Below are positions 44,771 through 53,386 of a DNA stretch of 64,000 nt, in pieces. Position numbers and translations under genes: made by a program. Numbering within the stretch: the first letter of the stretch is position 1; every line of letters starts with the position of its first letter. Source of the stretch: a virus; the IMG/VR virus record IMGVR_UViG_3300042453_002472, positions 62,001 through 126,000 of that record. The stretch is one strand, 5' to 3'. The notes beneath the pieces were generated by a model. The model did not search any database, was not told where the DNA came from, and was given only the letters and a program-made list of their open reading frames with translations.

Positions 44771-45019
44771 ATGAAACAAGTACTTTATTTTTCAGCAGAA
44801 TGGTGTGGACCATGCAAAATGATTAAACCACAAATTCAACAATTACAATCTCAAATGACAATTACATTTATTGACGCAGATGCAAGCCCAGATACATGCA
44901 GTAAATACAACGTACGAACTGTGCCTACATTGCTGATAATTAAAAATGGAATAGAAGTAGGACGAATACTAGGAACTGCTATAACAAAAGATGCAGTAAT
45001 AAATTTATATAATAAATAA
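44771..45019 (+). CDS. Thioredoxin-like protein
   Basis: An 82-residue minimal thioredoxin fold with the active site WCGPCK at 11-16 and the cis-Pro RTVPTLLI. Shorter than bacterial thioredoxin (about 105), like the T4 thioredoxin/glutaredoxin. A natural electron donor for the class II reductase encoded 3 kb upstream. Confidence 0.9.
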   Translation: MKQVLYFSAEWCGPCKMIKPQIQQLQSQMTITFIDADASPDTCSKYNVRTVPTLLIIKNGIEVGRILGTAITKDAVINLYNK

Positions 45020-45034
45020 AAAAAGGAATAAGTT

Positions 45035-45334
45035 ATGAATTGGAAACCAATTGGAGATCAAGTTCTTGTTAAACAGCAAGAAAAACAAGAAAAAACAGCG
45101 AGTGGTATTATTGTTATGGCTGGTATGGATGATTATGTAACGTGTGATGTCATTGCAATTGGCGATGGTTTGTTTACGCATACTGGTGATCGAATTCCAA
45201 TGACAACAAAACCCGGCATGCAAGTTAAAATTTACAATGGGAATATCGGATCCCAGAAAAAAGTTACAATTGATGGCGATGAATATGTACTTATTCGTGA
45301 ATCAGAAATTGCTATGATAAATACCAATGTATGA
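45035..45334 (+). CDS. GroES-like co-chaperonin (T4 gp31 counterpart)
   Basis: Co-chaperonin that caps host GroEL. N-terminal MNWKPIGDQVLVKQQ and EKTASGIIVMAG (the mobile loop region), then DGDEYVLIRESEIAMI as in the bacterial GroES C-terminus (DGEEYLILRESDILAI). At 99 residues it is bacterial-GroES-like in length (T4 gp31 is 111). It has a short SD (AAGGAA). Confidence 0.85.
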   Translation: MNWKPIGDQVLVKQQEKQEKTASGIIVMAGMDDYVTCDVIAIGDGLFTHTGDRIPMTTKPGMQVKIYNGNIGSQKKVTIDGDEYVLIRESEIAMINTNV

Positions 45335-45564
45335 TTGAATTCATAGGATGGGTAAGCACGGCATTGGTTTTGTTAGGATACATTTCCAATGCCAAAGGCT
45401 ATCCAATGTTTGCGATGATTGCTTGGATAATTGGTGATATTGGTTGGGTATCATATGATTTATATATAAACAATATAAGTCACCTAGTATTAAGTTTTGT
45501 CATCATATCAATTAATTTATACGGAATTATTCGTATATTACACAATAAAGAAATTACAAAGTAA
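45331..45564 (+). CDS. Small membrane protein
   Basis: A 77-residue protein with about three hydrophobic segments (FIGWVSTALVLLGYI, FAMIAWIIGDIGWVSY, LVLSFVIISINLYGIIRI). Similar proteins occur in other large phages and I do not know their function. Coupled by ATGA to groES and abutting the gp43 start. Confidence 0.7.
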   Translation: MIEFIGWVSTALVLLGYISNAKGYPMFAMIAWIIGDIGWVSYDLYINNISHLVLSFVIISINLYGIIRILHNKEITK

Positions 45565-48075
45565 ATGTATCAAAATATTTCATATGACAGAAAATCCGGT
45601 ACTATGCACGTGTGGGATGATGAATTAGGACATCAAAAATTTCCATTTAAACCATATGCATATTTACCAGACTCTGCAGGAACATATGTATCATTAGACG
45701 GCACTACATTAAAACAGATACCAGGAAATCATAAAGATAATCCTGCTTCATACGAATCTGATCTAAATGAAGAAGTCCGAACCCTGATAGATTTATACTA
45801 TGAATCAGATTTAGTATCAAAAGGACATCGCGATTTTTTCTTTGATATTGAAACAGCAAAAGATGAAAATGGATATAGTACTATACATGATACGCGCACG
45901 GCTATAACATCAATTGCATATTATGATAAAATTGGTAATGATAGACGAGTACTTATATTAGACGAACTGAATCGCATAAAAGAACGTGAAATACAAGGCG
46001 ATGGTTATGTTTTAGAAATATTTCGAGACGAAAGAGATCTTTTAACCAGATTTATAAACATATTTGCGGCTGTACAACCAACTGTAATTACAGGATGGAA
46101 CACTGATGGATATGATATTCCATATTTATTGGGTCGTGCTAAAAAGGTATTAGGTGTAAATGCCATCAAAAAATTAAGTCCGGCTGGAATTGTAGATTAT
46201 AATCCAAAAAAGGAAAAATGGAAAATATTTGGTGTTTCTAGTTTAGATTATTTGAAACTATATAAAAACTTTACATACAGCGAATTACCAAATTATCGAT
46301 TAGATACTGTTGCAAAACTAGAATTGGGTCGAGGTAAAGTTGAATATGAAGGTGATTTAGATGTTCTTTTTACACAAGATATTCACAAGTTTGCTTTTTA
46401 CAACATGACAGATACCGATTTGGTTTATGAATTAGATGAAAAGTTACAGTTCATAAACTTAGCACGGACTATATGTCATAAAGGACATGTACCATATGAA
46501 GATGTTTATTATGCATCTAAATATCTAGATGGTGCTGCTATAGTAGATTTAAAACGTAATGGATATGTAGCTCCAAATAAACAATTCCGTTTTATTGAAG
46601 AAGAAACTGCAGCTGATGTGTTGGCAGGTGCATATGTAATGGCACCGGTGCCTGGATTGTATAAATGGATATATGACTTGGATTTAACATCTCTGTATCC
46701 GAGTATCATTATGAGTTTAAACATATCTCCAGAAACAAAGATCGGAGTTATTGCTAATTGGGATGAAACATGTTTATTAAAAACTGATCCGGTATCGGTA
46801 CAAATTGGAAACAAAACGATTACAGATGTTAAACAATGGTTAACCGATAATAAATATACAGTTGCTAGCAATGGAACGGTGTATCGAACCGATATAAAAG
46901 GATTTTTACCAACAATTCTAGCAAAATGGTTTGATGAGCGGGTAGAATTTAAAGATAAGCGTGATGAATATGAAGTAGGTAGTGATGATTATAAGTTTTA
47001 TGATGCAATGCAGTTAACACAAAAAGTATTGCTTAATTCATTTTATGGAGTATTAGGACTTAAAACGTTTCGATTCCACGATTTAGATAATGCTGGTGCT
47101 ATTACAGCAACTGGACAAAGTATTATTAAATTTTCAGCAAAAGTTATTAATAATCATTACCAAAAAGAAATTGGACATTCAAACTTTATTAATGCATCCG
47201 GTCAACAAGCTGAGTTTGCATTTTATACTGACACAGATTCAACATTTGTTTCTAGTTTACCGCTCATACAGCATCGTTATCCTGGATTCGATGAAACAGA
47301 CGAACAATTCATGATTGAAAAAACCAATGAAATTGCATCTGAAGTACAACTTAAAGTAAACACAATGTACAACCAGTATGCAAAAGTATTTTTAAATACA
47401 GATTCGCATCGGTTCACAATTAAACAAGAATATGTTGCAAAATCTGGTTTATGGATTGCTAAGAAAAGATATGCACAGTGGGTTATCTTTAAAGAAGGTA
47501 AACCTACTAACAAAATGGATATTAAAGGATTAGATGTAGTTAGATCATCATTCCCAGATGAGTTTAAAACTATAATGAAAGAAACATTATGGTATATTTT
47601 GAAACAAAACAGCAAACAAGCTACATCTGAAATGATTTTAAAATTCAAAGATTCATTGAATAATGCAGAATTAACAAGTGTAATGAAGAATTCAGGTGTT
47701 AAAGAAATATCTAAATATACTAAGAAACGTAAACCTTTTAGTGGATATTTATCTGGTTCGCCAGCTCATGTTAAATCAGCAATTAATTACAATGACATGT
47801 TAACAACATTAACAACTGATGTAGTTTCTATCAAAGATGGTGATAAAGTGAAATGGGCATATCTTCGAAATAATCCATATGGATTTGATACCATGGCACT
47901 TAAAGGTTACCAGGATCCTACGGAGATTGTAGATTTTGTTGCAATGTACATTGATCGTAACAAGCAGTTTGAACGCGAATTAAAAGGCAAACTAGATGAT
48001 TTCTATGCAGCAATGACGTGGGGCGTATTGCCAGAAAATAATAATGCGGCAAAGTTTTTTAGCTTTGGTAAATGA
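45565..48075 (+). CDS. gp43: DNA polymerase gp43 (family B)
   Basis: Replicative polymerase with proofreading. Exo I has FFDIETA (Asp94, Glu96), Exo II TGWNTDGYD (176-184), Exo III YNMTDTDLVYEL (279-290), motif A DLTSLYPSI (Asp373 onward), motif B KVLLNSFYG (487-495) and motif C YTDTDS (554-559). 836 residues against 898 in T4. The C-terminal FFSFGK could be the clamp-binding end. No intein or intron; one continuous frame. Confidence 0.96.
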   Translation: MYQNISYDRKSGTMHVWDDELGHQKFPFKPYAYLPDSAGTYVSLDGTTLKQIPGNHKDNPASYESDLNEEVRTLIDLYYESDLVSKGHRDFFFDIETAKDENGYSTIHDTRTAITSIAYYDKIGNDRRVLILDELNRIKEREIQGDGYVLEIFRDERDLLTRFINIFAAVQPTVITGWNTDGYDIPYLLGRAKKVLGVNAIKKLSPAGIVDYNPKKEKWKIFGVSSLDYLKLYKNFTYSELPNYRLDTVAKLELGRGKVEYEGDLDVLFTQDIHKFAFYNMTDTDLVYELDEKLQFINLARTICHKGHVPYEDVYYASKYLDGAAIVDLKRNGYVAPNKQFRFIEEETAADVLAGAYVMAPVPGLYKWIYDLDLTSLYPSIIMSLNISPETKIGVIANWDETCLLKTDPVSVQIGNKTITDVKQWLTDNKYTVASNGTVYRTDIKGFLPTILAKWFDERVEFKDKRDEYEVGSDDYKFYDAMQLTQKVLLNSFYGVLGLKTFRFHDLDNAGAITATGQSIIKFSAKVINNHYQKEIGHSNFINASGQQAEFAFYTDTDSTFVSSLPLIQHRYPGFDETDEQFMIEKTNEIASEVQLKVNTMYNQYAKVFLNTDSHRFTIKQEYVAKSGLWIAKKRYAQWVIFKEGKPTNKMDIKGLDVVRSSFPDEFKTIMKETLWYILKQNSKQATSEMILKFKDSLNNAELTSVMKNSGVKEISKYTKKRKPFSGYLSGSPAHVKSAINYNDMLTTLTTDVVSIKDGDKVKWAYLRNNPYGFDTMALKGYQDPTEIVDFVAMYIDRNKQFERELKGKLDDFYAAMTWGVLPENNNAAKFFSFGK

Positions 48076-48088
48076 TTTTTTTTTTTGC

Positions 48089-48106
48089 ATATATTTATAT
48101 TAAAAT
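48089..48106 (+). promoter_or_regulatory. Late-type box before CDS 48124
   Basis: ATATATTTATATTAAAAT after a T-tract (48075-48086), 17 bp before the ATG, with AAAGGA between. Confidence 0.48.
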
Positions 48107-48123
48107 TATGTTAAAGGATACTA

Positions 48124-48510
48124 ATGTCAAATATTAAACTAACAGATTTGCTAGCAGAAAATATGCGTCGGTTTAAAACTAAAAATTTAAATGAAGAACA
48201 TCCTGGGATTTTATTTCCAGCTTCTAAAATGGCAATAGGAGCTGGAGGACTTTTGGCAGCTGCAGTTGCAACATATGCAAAAGTATTTTCTGGAAAAAGT
48301 GCAAAAGAGCGAGAACAAGCTCGTATGGTATTAAACATACAAAGCATGATTATAAAAGATACAGATCCAGATGAAATTCTTAAATATATGAAATCGATAG
48401 ATTCTACTATAGATGATGCAACTGGAATTGAAATTATGAAAGCATTAGGTCGACAATTAGGATTGTATGTAGATCCAGAAAATGAAGACGATTCTACTCC
48501 GTTAAGTTAA
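48124..48510 (+). CDS. Candidate internal head protein with membrane-like segment
   Basis: A 128-residue protein starting MSNIKLTDLLAE then NMRRFKTKNLNE, the fullest match to the family leader. (I/L)XE sites lie after DLLAE and KNLNE. After the second site comes a hydrophobic stretch KMAIGAGGLLAAAVATYAKVF that could cross or disturb a membrane, then an acidic helical tail ending DDSTPLS. Late-type box and SD. A membrane-active delivered effector is possible but unproven. Confidence 0.7.
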   Translation: MSNIKLTDLLAENMRRFKTKNLNEEHPGILFPASKMAIGAGGLLAAAVATYAKVFSGKSAKEREQARMVLNIQSMIIKDTDPDEILKYMKSIDSTIDDATGIEIMKALGRQLGLYVDPENEDDSTPLS

Positions 48511-48522
48511 ACTAAATATTTT

Positions 48523-48550
48523 AAGTGCAATTTAAACGTTGCACTTTTTT
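48523..48550 (+). terminator. Intrinsic terminator after CDS 48124
   Basis: AAGTGCAA pairs perfectly with TTGCACTT around an 8-nt loop, followed by a T6 tract and ACTG. Confidence 0.9.
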
Positions 48551-48563
48551 ACTGTTAAAACAT

Positions 48564-48592
48564 TTGGTTATTTTAATATTATTACATATAAT
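48564..48592 (+). promoter_or_regulatory. Sigma70-like promoter for CDS 48604
   Basis: TTGGTT (48564-48569), 17 bp, TATAAT (48587-48592), 11 nt to the ATG. Confidence 0.55.
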
Positions 48593-48603
48593 AAAAGAAA
48601 AAT

Positions 48604-49041
48604 ATGTACGGAAAAAAGCAATGGCGCGGCCGCGAAGTAGAAGGTCGGTATTCGGATATTATGACATTCTTTGTTAGAGAGTTAGTTAACAATAAACTAG
48701 AAGTAAAATCATATACAGAATATCCACATTATTATTTTACTATAGAATATATGCGACAAATTGAAGATAATGCACAATATCTTTCAATTATCCGGCATAT
48801 TTTAGATACAACTAATTGTGCTATAACCATTGAAGCTGCTAAAGACACTTTAAAGAACATTCCTGTGGATCTTGTTAATCGATGCCACATTATTTATCGT
48901 ATACAAGATGATGCAGTACAACTGCTAAAAGACACCGATACATTGAGTATTGATGCTGGTTGGTATCGTGTGCACCAGATTACTAAGTGCAATATGATGG
49001 AAATTCAGCCTGATAACTATAAATTTGATGAAGAACTATGA
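48604..49041 (+). CDS. Hypothetical protein, first gene of the 48.6-49.8 kb unit
   Basis: A 145-residue protein (GRYSDIMTFFVRELVNNKLEV..., then YFTIEYMRQI and VNRCHIIYRIQDDAVQLL), mixed alpha/beta. No family recognised. Coupled by ATGA to the nucleotidyltransferase gene, so probably acts with it. Confidence 0.68.
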   Translation: MYGKKQWRGREVEGRYSDIMTFFVRELVNNKLEVKSYTEYPHYYFTIEYMRQIEDNAQYLSIIRHILDTTNCAITIEAAKDTLKNIPVDLVNRCHIIYRIQDDAVQLLKDTDTLSIDAGWYRVHQITKCNMMEIQPDNYKFDEEL

Positions 49042-49454
49042 AATTAGGAGTTATAGCAGGTAATTTTGATGTAATGCATCCAGGTTACATTAAAATGTTT
49101 AAAGAATGTAAAAAACATTGTACTTGGTTAATAGTATTATTACATGAAGATCCTAGTTTAGAACGCCCAGAGAAAATGAAACCAATATTATCTTTAGATG
49201 ACCGAAAAGAAATGTTGTATTCATTAGAAATGATTGATGAAGTTATAGCATATTCTACCGAAGAAATACTATATGAATTCCTTAAAGGAATCGATCCAGA
49301 TGTACGGTTTTTAGGCGATGATTATATTGGAAAAGATTTTACTGGTAAGGAATTAGGTATCGATATTCATTACATAAACAGAGACCATGGATGGTCAACC
49401 ACTAAATTTAAAAAACAAATAGCAGATGAAGTACAGCGTAGTAGTAACATTTAG
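49038..49454 (+). CDS. Cytidylyltransferase-like nucleotidyltransferase
   Basis: A 138-residue protein of the GCT/TagD-like nucleotidyltransferase fold. GNFDVMHPGYIKMFKECK is the HxGH-type motif (here HPGY), LDDRKEMLYSLEMIDEVI follows, and HGWSTTKFKKQI is the ISTT-like motif. It would transfer a nucleotide to a phosphorylated alcohol or sugar. It is upstream of the glycosyltransferase and DpdA genes. Confidence 0.8.
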   Translation: MKLGVIAGNFDVMHPGYIKMFKECKKHCTWLIVLLHEDPSLERPEKMKPILSLDDRKEMLYSLEMIDEVIAYSTEEILYEFLKGIDPDVRFLGDDYIGKDFTGKELGIDIHYINRDHGWSTTKFKKQIADEVQRSSNI

Positions 49455-49779
49455 TATGGAAGGGTTTCATTGTTGGCCTGCAGCAAAAGACATATTTCCA
49501 CCAGTAGCATTTTTATCAGATAGACATCGTCATATGTTCGGGTTTCGTTGTTATGCAACAGTAACACATACAGATCGCGACAAAGAATTTATTTTATTGA
49601 ATCGTGAAATAAAAAGAACATTACAATTGAGCTTCGAAAAAGGCTTTGCCAATGTGTTAGAATTCGGACCAATGTCATGTGAAGCAATTGGCGAATGGTT
49701 ATTAGATCAATTTCCAGAACTATACAAAGTAGAAGTTTGGGAAGATTGGGAAAACGGCGCTATAATTGAGCGTGATTAA
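49426..49779 (+). CDS. T-fold (QueD-like) protein of unknown activity
   Basis: A 117-residue protein. VVTFSMEGFHCWPAA, LSDRHRHMFGFRCYATVTHTD and the acidic end VEVWEDWENGA show the strand-helix layout of the T-fold (QueD/6-PTP synthase) family, with an HRH in place of the Zn HGH. The ATG at 49426 overlaps the previous gene by 29 bases; MEGF at 49456 would delete the first strand, so 49426 is preferred. It could be a second pathway enzyme or a distinct phage family. Confidence 0.6.
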   Translation: MKYSVVVTFSMEGFHCWPAAKDIFPPVAFLSDRHRHMFGFRCYATVTHTDRDKEFILLNREIKRTLQLSFEKGFANVLEFGPMSCEAIGEWLLDQFPELYKVEVWEDWENGAIIERD

Positions 49780-49780
49780 C

Positions 49781-49809
49781 TTGGATAGTTTTAAAAAATT
49801 TATTATTAT
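49781..49809 (+). promoter_or_regulatory. Near-leaderless promoter for the GT-dpdA operon
   Basis: TTGGAT (49781-49786), 17 bp, TATTAT (49804-49809), 8 nt, ATG at 49818. Confidence 0.55.
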
Positions 49810-49817
49810 AAGTTATA

Positions 49818-50978
49818 ATGAGGAATTTATTTTATTTCGGTTTAGAACCACTTAAAGCTCGATACACATATCAGCTTTCAAAAGAATGGATGCCAGCCAC
49901 ATTCGAACCATATGTAAAAGCTGGAAAATTAAACTTTATAGATATTGAAGGCGAATTTGATCCTGATCAGCAAATTAAAGTTGGTGCAGTATTAGATGCT
50001 ATTGGTAGAGGTAAATTTAGTTTGACACAATGTCAAAATTTTCTTCAACGAATTTATAATGATGAAGTTAAATCTGGAGATATTATCTTTTTGCAAGATT
50101 ATTGGACTCCTGGTTTAGATGCAATTTGGTATGCATTGGATTTATATGGCATTGAAGTTAAAGTGTATGCAATGCTTCATGCACAATCTGTTGATGAATA
50201 TGATTTTACATATCCAATGGCAAAGTGGATGCGTAATTATGAATTAGGATTAGATAAACGAATGTCTGGCATCTTTGTCGGTAGCACTATTCATAGAGAA
50301 CAACTTCGAGCAGCTGGATTCACTGCACCAATTCATGTAGTTTCATTACCAATTCATAAACAAGCTACATTAGCAAAATTACCAAATATATCTGAACGAA
50401 AGAAAAATGTAGTAGTATATTCATCTCGTTTAGACAAAGAAAAGAATCCGTTTTTCATGTTAGATGTTGCAGAACAGTTTTTAGAACAACATACTATATG
50501 GGAATGGCATGTAACTACATCTGGTAAAGAATTTAGATCGATGCTTCCTGATGTAATTGATGCAATGAAAGCATTAGCTAAACGTCAACCTCGTTTTAAA
50601 TTGTTAAGTGGATTGTCAAAAGAAGAATATTACACTGAATTAGCTACATGTAAAATTCAGTTCAATTCAGCATTACAAGATTACGTGTCTTGGACAGTTA
50701 TTGAAGCAACGGCATTTGGTGCTGATATTGTATATCCTAATTTCAGATCTTTCCCTGAATTTATAGATTATGATCGTTTATACAAAGCATTTGATGTTAC
50801 GAGTGCATTACGATTATTACAGCATACAATTGAAACACAAAGAACACATTACAATATAGTTGATATTTCTGACTTAGGTCGGCAGTTAGAAGCTTATATT
50901 ATGGTTAATGATATAACTCAAGAACATAATATATGGCATGAAACAGCATATTGTAAACATTTAATACAAGGAAAATAA
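49818..50978 (+). CDS. GT-B glycosyltransferase coupled to dpdA
   Basis: A 386-residue GT4-like protein. The C-terminal half has NVVVYSSRLDKEKNPFFMLDVAEQF (a Rossmann donor site), LSGLSKEEYYTELATCKIQFNSALQDYVSWTVIEATAFGADIVYPN and DVTSALRLLQ. The TAATG junction at 50978 makes its translation depend on or coincide with dpdA. This raises the possibility that it adds a sugar to a modified base or to a pathway partner; protein or lipid targets remain possible. Confidence 0.75.
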   Translation: MRNLFYFGLEPLKARYTYQLSKEWMPATFEPYVKAGKLNFIDIEGEFDPDQQIKVGAVLDAIGRGKFSLTQCQNFLQRIYNDEVKSGDIIFLQDYWTPGLDAIWYALDLYGIEVKVYAMLHAQSVDEYDFTYPMAKWMRNYELGLDKRMSGIFVGSTIHREQLRAAGFTAPIHVVSLPIHKQATLAKLPNISERKKNVVVYSSRLDKEKNPFFMLDVAEQFLEQHTIWEWHVTTSGKEFRSMLPDVIDAMKALAKRQPRFKLLSGLSKEEYYTELATCKIQFNSALQDYVSWTVIEATAFGADIVYPNFRSFPEFIDYDRLYKAFDVTSALRLLQHTIETQRTHYNIVDISDLGRQLEAYIMVNDITQEHNIWHETAYCKHLIQGK

Positions 50979-52228
50979 TGAGTAAAAAGTTTATTTACTA
51001 TCCTTCATTATCAGCAGGATCAATGGTATCAGCATTCAAAAAGGATGCTAAGTTTGAAGATGGTACCACTATGCGATTTTTCGGGAAAGATTATCCAGAA
51101 GAATGGAGGCATCCATATTTTTTGATTACAGCAGGTCACCATTACAAGAAAATGGATTTTCGTCAACAGATTGGTCTAGATGATGATGTATTAGTATTTG
51201 GAGATTCAGGAGGATTCCAGATTGCTACTGGTGCATTGAAATGGGATAGCACACTTCGAGAAAAAATATTTCATTGGTTAGAAGCTAACAGCGATGTAGC
51301 AGCTAACTTAGATATTCCACCTCGAGTTACATTTGAAAATCGTTTTCAAGATTCGATGGATATTTCTTTTGATAACTTTAAATGGTTTGAAAAACATCAA
51401 TCAGGCAAGACAAAATTCTTAAATGTAATTCAGGGTACATATAACGAAGAATATAACACATGGTATCATAAATTTAAAGACTTTGACTTTAACGGATGGT
51501 GTATTGGAGGTCCAAAGCGATTAGTTGATTTTATGTATGTTATTGCATTAATGTTGCAAGAAAGAGAATTTGAAAAGCCTCATGTTCAATATATTCACTT
51601 GTTAGGTATTTCAAAAATATCAGATTTCTTTATTCTATCCACATTACAAAAGTTACTTAATGACTTAACTAATGGTCGTGTGCAATTATCGACAGATTCA
51701 TCGTCACCGGGTCAGTATCCAGTATATGGAACATATCTTCACTCAGGTAATTATAAGACACAGACATTTACAGAATTGTATTTCCCTAAGAATGCTGAAT
51801 ATCGTAGAAAGACACATATTAAGCAAGGTAAAGATTCGGTAGATATCGATAAGACAAAACATGTACCGTGTAGTATGGATTGTCCAGCATGTAAAGATTT
51901 TACGTATGAATATTTAGGCGGGCTGACTACAGATGGATTGGATCGATATTCACAAGAAGGTATGCCAAGAATGGTTGTGCATAATACACATTTGTATGTG
52001 AATATTGCAAAGGATATTGACAAAATGGTTGATAGTCATGTTGAATTGTTAGAAACAGCTATTCCAACGGATTTGTTTAATGTGATATTATCATTACATG
52101 ATATGTTTGCAGATCCAGAAAATGCAATGCATGTATATGCAAAATACAAAAAAACATATAAAAAATTCGGAGGGGATTCTATATCAACTACCGATGCAAA
52201 TAAGTTCGCAGAATTCTTTAAATTTTAA
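50978..52228 (+). CDS. dpdA: DNA 7-deazaguanine transglycosylase (DpdA), TGT-like
   Basis: A 416-residue relative of tRNA-guanine transglycosylase. DSGGFQIATG at 76-85, LNVIQGTY (substrate region), WCIGGPKRLVD (GG) and TDSSSPGQYP (a candidate nucleophile Asp) follow the TGT order, and the C-terminal zinc site is PCSMDCPACKD plus HNTHLY. Phage proteins of this type (DpdA) exchange guanine for preQ0 or a relative in DNA, which blocks restriction. The family has different subtypes and I cannot assign this one. Together with folE/queD/queE this marks a DNA-modifying phage. Confidence 0.85.
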   Translation: MSKKFIYYPSLSAGSMVSAFKKDAKFEDGTTMRFFGKDYPEEWRHPYFLITAGHHYKKMDFRQQIGLDDDVLVFGDSGGFQIATGALKWDSTLREKIFHWLEANSDVAANLDIPPRVTFENRFQDSMDISFDNFKWFEKHQSGKTKFLNVIQGTYNEEYNTWYHKFKDFDFNGWCIGGPKRLVDFMYVIALMLQEREFEKPHVQYIHLLGISKISDFFILSTLQKLLNDLTNGRVQLSTDSSSPGQYPVYGTYLHSGNYKTQTFTELYFPKNAEYRRKTHIKQGKDSVDIDKTKHVPCSMDCPACKDFTYEYLGGLTTDGLDRYSQEGMPRMVVHNTHLYVNIAKDIDKMVDSHVELLETAIPTDLFNVILSLHDMFADPENAMHVYAKYKKTYKKFGGDSISTTDANKFAEFFKF

Positions 52229-52237
52229 AAGGTAAAC

Positions 52238-52948
52238 ATGGAAAAAAGTAAATTACAATCATTTATTAATCGCTACTATTTAGCAGGAAATTGTGAAGCG
52301 GTTATTCTTAATGAAAATTCTACCGGTGTAGGTTGTAATCTAATCGATCAAGATCAAACCGTAGTAGGTAAAATTCAATGGAAAACTACACCATTTATGA
52401 ATGGATCGTTAGGTATTAATCATACCGGTGCATTGACAAAAATGCTTAGTGCCGTAGGAGAAAAAATTAATATTGACGTGCAAGAATCTGCAGGTAAAAA
52501 CTATGCAATGAAAATTTCAGAAGGTACCACAAAGTTAACCTTCATGTTAGCAGATACCACTGTAATTCCAGCAGTACCAACAATTAATGCAGAACCAGAT
52601 TATCAGGTTTCAATCGATGTTGATGATGAATTTATTAGTAAATTTATTAAAGCAAAAAATGCATTGCCAGATGCTAAGAATTTTGCAGTACAAGTTGTAA
52701 ATGGTAGTATAAAATTTATTATTAACTATACCACTATTAATGCAGATAACATTTCATTTGAAGTTGGTCCTACTAATATTACTAATATGGAACCTATCTG
52801 TTTTTCAGCAGATAAATTAAAAGAAATTCTTATCGCAAATAAAGGTGATTCTGGTAAACTTCATATTTCACCAGAAGGATTAGCAAGAATTGATTTTACC
52901 GGAACTGATTTTGAATCATCTTATTGGTTAGTACAATTGCAAAATTAA
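52238..52948 (+). CDS. gp45: Sliding clamp (gp45-like)
   Basis: Processivity clamp for gp43, also used by T4 late transcription. 236 residues (T4: 228), beta-rich without catalytic motifs. FINRYYLAGNCEAVILN, LGINHTGALTKMLSAV and FEVGPTNITNMEPICFSADKLKEIL match the clamp layout, with a C-terminal ESSYWLVQLQN strand. The AAAGGT ribosome site precedes it, and the clamp loader genes gp44 and gp62 follow shortly. Confidence 0.85.
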   Translation: MEKSKLQSFINRYYLAGNCEAVILNENSTGVGCNLIDQDQTVVGKIQWKTTPFMNGSLGINHTGALTKMLSAVGEKINIDVQESAGKNYAMKISEGTTKLTFMLADTTVIPAVPTINAEPDYQVSIDVDDEFISKFIKAKNALPDAKNFAVQVVNGSIKFIINYTTINADNISFEVGPTNITNMEPICFSADKLKEILIANKGDSGKLHISPEGLARIDFTGTDFESSYWLVQLQN

Positions 52949-52950
52949 TT

Positions 52951-53379
52951 ATGATAGTATCTGTAGTAAATCAGTCAAATAATGCACTACCTGCATACGA
53001 AACTCCGGGTAGTGCTGGTTTAGATATCCGATGTATTAATGAAGTCGCAATTGACTCAGGCGGCAGATGTTTAGTTGAAACTGGATTATTTGTAGAAGTT
53101 CCGCAAGGTTATGAATTGCAAATAAGACCAAGAAGTGGATTGGCACTAAAACATGGAATTACTGTGTTAAATTCACCGGGCACGATTGATTCAGATTATC
53201 GGGGAGAAATAAAAGTTATTTTGATTAATCATGGTCCGCACTCTATTATATTCAATCCAGGCGACCGAATAGCACAAATGGTTTTATGCAAAGTAGAACA
53301 GATACAATGGTTACCGGTAGCTGGATTAACTGGAACTAAACGAGGAGAAAAAGGATTCGGTTCTACCGGAGGAAAATAA
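52951..53379 (+). CDS. dut: dUTPase
   Basis: Hydrolyses dUTP to dUMP and keeps uracil out of DNA. All five motifs are seen: PGSAGLDI, RPRSGLALKHGI, NSPGTIDSDYRGEI, GDRIAQMVLCKV and RGEKGFGSTG. 142 residues. The ATG at 52951 follows the clamp stop directly; 52924 is inside the clamp gene. Confidence 0.95.
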   Translation: MIVSVVNQSNNALPAYETPGSAGLDIRCINEVAIDSGGRCLVETGLFVEVPQGYELQIRPRSGLALKHGITVLNSPGTIDSDYRGEIKVILINHGPHSIIFNPGDRIAQMVLCKVEQIQWLPVAGLTGTKRGEKGFGSTGGK

Positions 53380-53386
53380 TTATATT

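Noticed and set aside
44715-44774. 19-codon frame after queE overlapping the thioredoxin start (ATGA)
   Set aside because: AAGGGGAG before it is part of the queE coding end; the residues (MWTTTTTFGNYE...) lack any conserved pattern and the region also holds the promoter of the next gene.
48625-48640. GCGGCCGC site in an otherwise AT-rich gene
   Set aside because: A single GC-rich octamer inside a coding sequence; no evidence that it is more than chance.
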